Below, piece after piece: positions 48,456 through 57,100 of a DNA stretch of 57,100 bases; position 1 is the first letter of the stretch; every line of letters begins with the position of its first letter. Source of the DNA: Phoronis australis (Eukaryota > Phoronida > Phoronidae); the NCBI GenBank assembly GCA_002633005.1, contig NMRA01000088.1, positions 732,437 through 789,536 of the forward strand. The letters are read 5' to 3'. Made by a program: the position numbers and the translations under genes. The notes under the pieces are model-generated. The model worked only from the letters and a program-made list of their open reading frames with translations, did not search any database and was not told the origin of the DNA.

Positions 48456-48870
48456 TATGGTTATGTAGTACCTTAGAAAAATGTCCAAATTTTGCTAAGT
48501 TCGGAGCATTATATCTCAGAAATGGCTTATTGAATTGACATGAAACTTTCAGATATTATGCTTTATGCACCCCAAATGCTGTGAGAAAATGGTCTTGAAA
48601 TATCCCACCTTTACATGTGGAGCTATCAAAGATTGGACTTTTATGATTTTTTTTAAATTAAAAGTTGCACAAAATAGAAAATTAAAAGACAACATATAAA
48701 ACTGCTACAGCTCTTTGAAATTTCTTGCTGAACATTGATATCAAATAAATTTGATCATGATTTTTATACCGTCGTTTTGCTATCAATGTACCTTTCATTT
48801 ATCCTATATTTTACTGAAAATATCTGATCACATGACCTGATCAACAACGATTGGTAAAAATCTAAAATCA
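48456..48870 (+). repeat. Dispersed repeat family F, copy 2
   Basis: Shares ordered blocks (AAAATGTCCAAATTTTGC, ATATCTCAGAAATG, TGCTTTATGCAC, TATCAATGTACCTTTC, TGATCACATGACC) with copy 1 at 37350..37745. It begins just beside the tRNA-like head at 48368..48445, so the two may be nested insertions. Confidence 0.7.
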
Positions 48871-51800
48871 AATTTTGCAGCCTCTCCGCTTTCAGAAAAT
48901 ATTCATTTTTAAAGAACTAAAACCTGTAATCTTCTTCATGTTTGTCTAAATATACAGAAACGTCGATAAGTTATTATTTAACCATTTAAATACTGGATCG
49001 TTGTAACGAACTGCAATAAAAAGCTTGACGTCCTGTTGGCAAGGTGAAGCGAAATGTAGGATTTTCTTCGTTGGAAAACGATAAATAATTAAATCCAGGG
49101 AACCAATTCCCTTTGCTTTTCAGTGAATTATTGGATATAATTAGTGTATCCCGTCGAAAAAGTTGAACCACACGATAGAAACCACATGTGTTAGTTGAGA
49201 AACCAGTCTGACCCAGCACCACTTTGTGAGGTGGATGCTGCTAGAACAAATTCAAATGATAACGGCCTTTCTCAGCCGGAACCAATCTCAGAACGGTGGA
49301 CACTAAAGAGGTACAAATAAACCGAGAGAATTATCTGTGCAGTTTTCCTTTGGCCAACAATATCCCGGGGTACTTTCATGTAGTTCCATAAACGAACATT
49401 TAGCTCCGCAAGTGGTTCGCGAGTGTCGTGGATATACGGAGCGCAGCCCAGATAACGGCGGGGGAAGTCCCTACGATAAGGCAGATAGAGTCGAGGATCT
49501 TAATAGCGGCTATCACTGTGATAGTGTTATTAGTGCGTGGACGGATTGTTATCATGTGACAAAACATTGTATCGTGTATCGATTTGACGCTTAGATCTTA
49601 GATTAATATTTCCAAACATCGAGGTTCGTGGTATTTGCATTTGATTTAAACTGAATTTCAATCTGGTGTTTAAAACCATGAGCACTAATTTTAATTTTTT
49701 AATGAACTTTTCAAGAAATATAACCAATGCATAGCTTTATGTATCGACAGGAAAGAAGTACGAAGCATATTCACTTGTCCGCTAGTTGTTCATATAAAGC
49801 CAGGGCCCTGGCATGGACAATCACCCCCAGCATGGGGTACTCATTACTACCAATAAAACACACATGCCGACTAAGAGGTTTTGATGTCACACTCGTGTCT
49901 TGAGTAATCAAATCAACATTTCAAAAACAAAACAAAAGGCTCTGGAATCGCCATAGGCGTTGCTCATAAAGCCTCGGTTTTTGGGGAAATATTTTCCACG
50001 TTTGTCGTGGATGAATAAAATGCAGTCGCAACTCATAGCCTTTGGGCATAAGGCACCACAAAACTCAAGACTTCAATGGCGTTTCCTAGCTTGAAGAATA
50101 TGTTGTAAGACTCTCGTGCCAGTCACTGAAAGTTACCAATCTTTTGCCATTGAGACGTTTCCACCATGTCACTTTCAAGAAAATAATGCTTCATTACGCT
50201 CCTCAAAAGATTTGACATATAGACGAGCTTGTAATTGAGAAGCTGCGGCTGGAAAGTTCAATTAACTGACTCGAGTTTGTAGTATTGTGTACCGTTACCA
50301 CGTGGTAGTTCAATGAAAATGTAACAATTAATATTATGTGTCTAGCATGTCGCACCATAGGAACACCTTTTAAATTTACGGTTTCTCTTGAACTATGAAC
50401 TTTTTTCCAGTAATTTTAGCATGCGACTTTATTAATAACTTATGAATTACTATGAAAACACTACGTTTATGTACCAATTCCGAAAGAAGACGGTTGCTAT
50501 ATCTCAACACTAATTCCTTGGCTTCAATAATAAATGTGGTTTTATTCTAGTTGATGGTCTTAAATGTCTGCTTCTAAAAACGTTGCATTGTGGGCATTCT
50601 CTCAGAATAAATTTTCTTTAATGATACTCGTAGTGTTTTGTTTCAGGGGAAGAGCGTCATCAAAGTAACGTGTTCTCGATCCAATCCGGTTTAAATTTAG
50701 TTCCAGATGATTTTCTTTCAATACGTAATCCAGAGTTTTGAGATGACCAGAATTAAATATGCAATTTTCAAAATAATTTTCGAATTTCTGGTGGTGTACC
50801 ATCAAAATGGCCGTCAAAATTACGCGCCACTGAACTTCACTTTTTTAAACTGGTAGTTATATATGTAAAAACAGAAATTCATACAGCACTGTAATTTAAG
50901 ATATGTTCTTATTTTAGTGATGTCTTTCGTTTGATGAATCTCTTCCTGGGTTTTAAAACGGAACTGAACGAAAGAGTGTCTAAATTTTTTCATTGTGTAT
51001 TCAATCCCCAAATCCCTTGGTAGCTACGGAATAGCCCGATTTTGCTACAAAACCCCAGTTACTAACGATATCCTTACCCTCGAAACCACGTGCGTTTCCG
51101 AAGATAACAATTCTAATCGATCGTCCGAGAGCATTGTTTATTGTGCCTGTTAATTACCGTCTCGAGGGTTATTAAATGTTTTCATAATGACGTGCTGAAC
51201 TCGTTACTGGGCGCAATAATTGATTCTGGGGCTCACGTGATTTCAACATGATGTTCCGAAACAACGGACTCATTAGACAAAAACCTATTAAGCACAAACG
51301 CAAGCGGGAAATGTATTTCGGAAAATTTCCCAACAAACGTATAGATTACGAAACCTTTCGCCTATTGTTATCTTGATTTGTGCTGTGAAGATGTCTTAAA
51401 TTTGGCAGAGTTCTTATTAGTTACGGTAAGACAATCGCCTCTTGAAAAAGTCATAGAAAAATGACTAATTTGATCAATACTTTGGCGAGACATGAATGAA
51501 CATTTACCGTATCTAAAATGCAATTTCAACCAAAAAGTAACATTTTTGCTCTGTAAATGTAGCAGCTAACAGCGCTATTTGATGCAAAATGATTAATCTG
51601 GACTCGACTAATCTATTAGTCGGTGTTGTGTCGTCAACCACAGAAAGTAGTTCGTTGTTATTTCACAGCAAAATGAAGCAGTTCGTCACTAGTTGAGTGA
51701 ACCGAAACTGTATCTTTAAACTCGGTTAATAACACTTACGGTTTAGTTTGCTTATAGTCACAACAAAACAGGAAAGTCCCTTGGTTAAAACGTGTGTTTT

Positions 51801-52740
51801 TTAATCATTTCGCATATTTCTACTCACTATGTATCAAAGTTCTTTTGTTGATGATTTTCAAAAATATGTCTACCTACGTTTCATGCTTCTAACATTCTGT
51901 TTACTTGAAAAAATCATGTTGAAAGTGGATTTTGGAAAGATTTTGCTAGTGTTATGATTTGTTTTATTGCGAATCTTGTTAAACGAAAGCTGACATGCAA
52001 ACTATAAGACATGTGTCAAACCAACGCATAAATTTCTGTATCCGGTGACGTGCACTTTTATAGCTTATGCGAGTAAGGTGAGAAGGAACGAATCAAATGC
52101 GGCAATACAATGTGATTTGCCACTACAATTCGCCTGCAATAAGAAGACGTTCACGAAGTCTATTGACCAGCTGCCGGATGCTCCATCAGGCGCGTGCATT
52201 TTGGGCTGAATGGTAGTTACTCCCTGTCTACGCCTTTCATTCTGATTTGTCTTCAGTTGAGCTCGGGACTCAATTCAAAGTGAAGAAACAAGACCCAGGA
52301 GACGCCAAACGTGGCTTGATAATGTCATATAAACCTGCATTCTAAGCATGTGCTGAACAAGGATTTACGAACATAGAATTACCAAAACATAAATTAAAAA
52401 CGCGTTATACATACGGTTGTTCCCCGGTCTGCATATTTTCACCACCTTCACTGTATGGACTACGGCTGCTCACGCCTACTTTGACCAAACTAGTGTGAAA
52501 TGTTATTCTACGCGAACAATAGATATTGGCAAACTGGAAAATCGAAGGTTGATGAACCGTAAACAAAAGTTGTGTCAGAATGTCATGATAAATGAGTCGA
52601 TTAATTGCAACAAACGAATAATTAATTAGAATCAGGTCATCAAAAGTAATGTATTGAACGGCGTCCATGTACTGTATCGGCAGTAACGCTAATAATTTCA
52701 GCAACAGCGGCTATTCGGATAACGAATATTCTAGACTAGT
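48871..52740. other. Intergenic, no gene seen
   Basis: No recognised coding exon or repeat copy. Frames at 49337, 50602 and 52405 have no domain resemblance. Confidence 0.35.
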
Positions 52741-52744
52741 CAGC

Positions 52745-52912
52745 GATGATGATAGTGATGACGGTGATGGTGATGATGGTGATGATGGTGATGGTGGTGG
52801 TGGTGGTGATGGTGATGATGATAATGATAATGGTGATGGTGATGATGGTGGTGGCGGTGGTGGTGGTGATGATGATGATGATAATGATAATGGTGATGGT
52901 GATGGTGATGAN

Positions 52913-52958
<46 letters not shown>

Positions 52959-53007
52959 AATGATGATGATAATGATGATGATGATGGTGGTGGTGGCGAT
53001 GGTAGTG
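52745..53007 (+). repeat. GAT/GGT trinucleotide microsatellite
   Basis: About 260 bases of GAT, GGT and AAT-type units, with one ambiguous base (N at 52912). Such tracts are unstable and often collapsed in assembly. The Asp-, Ser- and Ile-rich frames over it are artefacts. Confidence 0.97.
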
Positions 53008-53135
53008 AATGAGATGTACTTTTGAAGTTATTAGCTTTGTCCAGGGCTTTCAAGCAATAAAATCCGTTCTATTACAAATGGCCGTTTTATTACAATTCTC
53101 GCCGTTGTCTGTCTGGCATTCACATGTACTTCGTG

Positions 53136-53205
53136 CGATTTAGTTCAGCCAGCAGAGCGTTTGACTGATACGTTAGTTTCAGGTTCGATTCCGCATTAGG
53201 GCTGA
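53136..53205 (+). repeat. tRNA-like SINE head
   Basis: A-box-like TTTAGTTCAGCCAGCAGAGC and B-box GGTTCGATTCC at tRNA spacing; D stem GTTC/GAGC pairs. The anticodon arm does not fold. A G-rich run (GGGGGCTGGGGGGGCTG) follows about 55 bases later. Confidence 0.55.
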
Positions 53206-54422
53206 TTTCGAAATTGAATTTTCTCACCGATACATGGGCGGCGCACCATAGGGGGCTGGGGGGGCTGTAGCTCCCAATTATTTCAATGCTACGCCACTTT
53301 AAAATACAAATTACACCGAAGTACTAGTATGATATAAACGAAACGAAGCTTTTGAACTGAGTACAAAAAACAAAGCCGGGTGTCTTTCCGATCTCTAACA
53401 AATCGGGCGTTGTCCCTGGAAAAATCTGATTCGCGATTAGTGTTAGAGATGCAACAACACGCGACATTAAATATTTTTGTAACCCGATCAAATACCAGGA
53501 TGCTTTTCCATTTGCATTATATGGAAATTTCGGATTCATTGTATTTTAGGCGTCTTATTCGACAAACTCGGGTTCAGAAACATAGAAGAATATCAAAACA
53601 GTATGATTATGAAGCTGTATCTTATAGAACACGCTTAAGAGAAGATTTGGTGTTGAAATATACAAAAAATAACAAAACAAATTTCAAATAAATTCATTTT
53701 GACAGTTTTTAAAAATAACAGGAAACAACATTTTATCCAGCCGACATAAAATAGCTTTCCGATACAATTTGTAATACTCTCAGCTGATCAACCCATTAAT
53801 GGAATTATGATTTATAGGTTTCTTTAATGCTTCCTCGCACGCAACGTCCTTGTGCGATTATACCTGTCGCCGAATGTGAGACGATTCGCAAATCAATCAA
53901 AAACGGAACATGGAATTTTGGCTGTGTGGGAGTAGATTTCCGTGTGTGTTTTGAGATTTTCTAGAGAAAATGATAATGTGTTTTGACGTTTTGAATGCCT
54001 AATAGTAACCGTCACGCTACGACATAAGAAAACGTGATGAAACGATTAATTCACGAGGAACGGTTTTCATTTACATACAAACGTAGTTGCGAAAGATGAA
54101 CAAAATGTATATACCGGTATTTATTTCGTAGAAAACAATTATACTACAGTTCTGTTGGATCTCACCTGCCAAAAGTTTTCCCAGTCAGTGTATTTTTGCC
54201 TTGTCTAAATGAAAGGTTTCGTTAATCCTCATATCAGTACTACGTGGATTTGCTAATTCAACAAAGAATGTACTGTTCTTTAGGTTTTCTACAGCTTCAC
54301 TATGACAAAAATGGTACTCATCCTCGATCTCACTGCTTAAATTCTGGCAGGTTAGCCGGCTAAGATATCTGATTAGTATGTAAGCCGGAAGTTTTAGTCG
54401 ACAACCAATCAGATGTCTTCCC

Positions 54423-54554
54423 ATGGCGGAGCCGGCGAAGCGAATCAAGTGCAGCGTGCAGCCTATATTTCTTGAAAAAAAAACAGATTCTCTGCCCGTT
54501 TCTATCAAGAAACCGTGTGACGGCAAACGAAACTGGGACATAGTTATTCTATAG
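54423..54554 (+). CDS. Unrecognised 43-residue ORF behind a promoter-like motif cluster
   Basis: Starts MAEPAKRIKCSVQPIF. Upstream lie an ETS-type CCGGAAGT (54385..54392), a CCAAT box (54405..54409) and the start itself embedded in CCATGGCGG, which resembles a YY1 site. Such arrangements are common in TATA-less housekeeping promoters. The frame closes after 43 codons without a convincing splice donor, and a 140-codon frame covers the other strand. It could be a first exon of a gene continuing right, but chance is possible. Confidence 0.25.
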   Translation: MAEPAKRIKCSVQPIFLEKKTDSLPVSIKKPCDGKRNWDIVIL

Positions 54555-55570
54555 GATTTGATTTTAACAAATTCTAAATAACTTTCAAAAGCTAGGCCAT
54601 TGTTCACCGCTTTGTACAGAAAGAGGTATTCCCCTACGATATCTCACATCTGTTTCTGGGCTAAGTTAAACAACCATAAAGAGTATTAGCAGTAATGTAT
54701 TTTTTGTTTAATTTGTATCACTATATTATCTAAACTGAACTGAATTTTGTTTTCAAAAGTGATCAAATATCCAGTGATTGATTAATCAATTGAGGAAAGA
54801 CTTCCACAGGAAATTTGACAATAATTAGATTCCCGTTCAAAACTCGCGAAATAAAATTTGACGCATTTTGATAATTTCATAGCACAATTAATTCATTGAC
54901 GTTTACACGAGACTAATAGCACGAAGCAAATGCCTCCTACATTTCCGTTTGGTTCAATGCCGTTTGAGAATCTCCTAACGGTACGAGAAGCGGAATCATT
55001 GATTTCCGCGCGCGTTGTACATTTCAGTGGTTGCAAATGGTACGCGGAGTTGTGGAAAGACTTGTGACGTCATAAGTAGCCACCGGTACGTAGGTTACCA
55101 TTCGGACAGAGATGCAATCACCGCGGGTTCACCCATGCACGACTGCTATCTGAATTGATTTTTTTTTTGTAAAAAAAAAAACAAAGTTGAATGAAGTAAA
55201 TTAAGAAGAAAATACTTTCACGTAGAAGCCAGTAATCACACAGAACAGTAAAGAAAGTTCCAAAAATAGTTTAAAATGCTTCAGCCAAAAAAACCAACTG
55301 AGCGAACCAAAGCTAAAAGGGTGGGTAGAATACTATCATCTTGCAAGTCAATTGGGTAATTTGTAGCGAAAAATTGATGTTAAGAGCGGATTTGATAAAC
55401 AACGAACACGTTTGTAAAACTTAAAGAAACATGATACGTTCTCCATGCTTTACCATGTAGTAAGCCCACTACCAGTATAATGCATAGTGATAACAGAACT
55501 GTGAATTGATAATTACTGCTTTTTGAGTCGAGACTTGGTTGCATTTTGGTGGTCACAGGCCCAGGGTAGA

Positions 55571-55697
55571 GTTAGTAGCTGTCGCACGGCGAGAAAATTT
55601 AGCCGAAATGACCTCGTGCTCGTGGCAATGTCTCGCGAAATCTAGCGAAGTCTTGCTTTTTTAGCGAGATCCTAACGAGGCCCTAGCGTTACTGAAC
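55571..55697 (-). mobile_element. Short MITE family D, copy 3 (inverted)
   Basis: In reverse orientation it carries GTTCAGTAACGCTAGGGCC, then AAGCAAGACTTCGC and CTCGCGAGACATTGCCACGAG, matching copies 1 and 2. The other end is more diverged. Confidence 0.65.
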
Positions 55698-57100
55698 TGT
55701 ACCCAGGTTTGCTAACAAGGTTACGACGCAGCACAAAAAAAAATCCTATAAAGATCGCGGTGAACACGGATACCGCACACATCGAGTCAGCTGTGTTCTC
55801 TGTGACACCAGCGCACACTGTTTAACAAGTTAAGCTGTTTTAATAATCGATGTGTCAGCGGGTGCTTGCTGCAAATTTCGAGAAAATGTATTGCTAGTTG
55901 GAACAAAAAACATCACAGTTACAATTCTCAGCATGCTAAAGACCAACGTTTAGGTGCTGTTCAGTACCAATATCAAGTACTGACCCCTATTACTGACATC
56001 ATTAGCAATACACAAGTGAAACACGATGTTTGGTGTTCAAGGTGGCTTGTCTTAAAGATGGATTTGCATGTTCCTAACTATGCTTATACTTAACAGGAAC
56101 TAATTGACTATGCTATTATAACATGACTTACACTAAACAAAGTGCAGTTGTATTCATTGGCAACTTGTAAATGTGAAAGCAAAAAATTCTGCAAATAGGT
56201 GACCTTTGTATGAATGACATACCTGGCGTGCTCACATTGTGTTATTCCCCATCACCGCGCCACTATACTTACTGGACACGGTTCAGTGATTCGCGGCTGA
56301 TCATTTTCGCCGCAAAACTCGTTATTTAAAAACTTTTGGCAATTTTTTCTTACTACATATTCACATCCTCAATACTTGTGCTTCTAACTAATTTGGCCAA
56401 CCAATCACAAGGAATTAACCTGTAAGTTTCACTTTAAAGTTACGTGTACGTCATTTTATTCTAATGTATTTGTCCAATTTATCACTATCACCTGTTACAA
56501 ACACATTTTCAGCTTCTGTGCAACGTTTTCGTGAATAGGGCCTCCTTCTTCTATAGCGCCTGTGTTAATGACGTCATTGCACGAACGCAGACAATGTGGT
56601 GGCACAAAAATCGGACAACGCGGAAAACAGCGATCATAAACCACGACAGCATCAAGTATAATTGTCGGAAAGTGTTTAATTTTGTACCATCGTATCCCTA
56701 GAAATAACGGCAATTGTACTCTTATAAAAATGTAACCTAGGCAACGCACGTGATACGATCACTGTTATTCCCATGGGTGCAGCGAAACCTTGAATAGACT
56801 ACTCAGGTTTAGTCTTTTTGTGTAGCCAGCGCTACGAGTTGGGGTTGAATGCCTCAAACGAACGATAACTGAGCTATTAGCTCACGCCAAGGCCTAAAAA
56901 GGAAGTGCTAGTGCCTTCAATTGTTCTCGGCTTGACATGAGCTGCCAGGTCCGCCATTGTTCACTTGAGGCAGACAGCTCATCTCATGACTCTGCGTCTG
57001 CGGTCGTCCTTAGAGTTGGCTGTGTCAACTGGATTATTGTTGTGTTTTGGTTATTACGTGTTATTGCACTGGCGGATGTAGGACCTCGTAAGGGGGAGGG
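55698..57100. other. Right edge, no gene seen
   Basis: AT-rich sequence with no recognised exon. Frames at 55866 and 56495 are unrecognised. The last bases (GGCGGATGTAGGACCTCG...GGGGGAGGG) may be the edge of a further repeat. Confidence 0.3.

Noticed and set aside
52667-53053. Long Asp-, Met/Val- and Ser/Ile-rich frames
   Set aside because: They are six-frame translations of the GAT microsatellite.
54185-54607. 140-codon minus-strand frame
   Set aside because: No domain, signal or repeat family recognised, and it overlaps a more promoter-like plus-strand arrangement. Length alone is not decisive.
1-57100. CRISPR arrays, operons, phage or integrated virus
   Set aside because: No regularly spaced repeats, no tightly packed same-strand genes and no viral structural or replication genes were seen. 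The sequence is typical animal intron and intergenic DNA.

Overview
This window looks like nuclear DNA from an invertebrate animal, probably marine, although the phylum cannot be fixed from sequence alone. It is AT-rich and gene-poor. It has consensus spliceosomal introns, microsatellites, tRNA-like SINE heads and many short inverted-repeat elements. No bacterial, viral or organellar layout is seen.

The one well-supported intact gene is a two-exon secreted TGF-beta superfamily ligand on the minus strand. Exon 1 (31858..32176) carries the signal peptide and the start of the prodomain. Exon 2 (11820..12688) carries the rest of the prodomain and a nine-cysteine growth-factor domain. The exons are separated by a 19,169-base intron, and their splice phases match exactly (1 nt + 2 nt, making an Asp codon). 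The joined product is 395 residues. It reads most like the maverick/GDF15/Panda group. A TATA box lies about 70 bases upstream of the start codon. Two protein features are unusual: a 12-residue polybasic run containing RKKR in the middle of the prodomain, and no canonical RXXR site just before the mature domain.

The left edge (1..2.3 kb) holds two degenerate THAP zinc-finger domains pointing away from each other. One is at 114..308 (minus). The other is an exon pair at 1292..1500 and 2161..2230 (plus). In the plus copy all four zinc ligands survive, but a stop codon sits where a conserved Trp is expected. A 607-bp element has inserted between them.

The remainder is intron or intergenic DNA with dispersed repeats. 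I grouped them by reading copies against each other. Family A has long TIRs (5549..5964, 43398..43824). Family C has TIRs and 10-bp target duplications (562..1168, 41351..41918, fragment 21892..21924). Family D has about 130-bp copies (23852, 36911, 55571). Family E has 85-bp TIRs (35903..36309, diverged copy 40204..40470). Family F is diverged and about 400 bp (37350, 44650, 48456). Family G is at 7786..8025 and 16979..17066. There are also two fold-back elements (30858..31028, 38258..38398), four tRNA-like SINE heads, a broken RNase H segment of a non-LTR retrotransposon (38805..39147), a 60-bp minisatellite and a GAT microsatellite.

I found no multi-gene pathway or new defence-type system. 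The items most worth following up are the processing-site layout of the TGF-beta ligand, the THAP pseudogene pair and the structured 10-bp-TSD element family.
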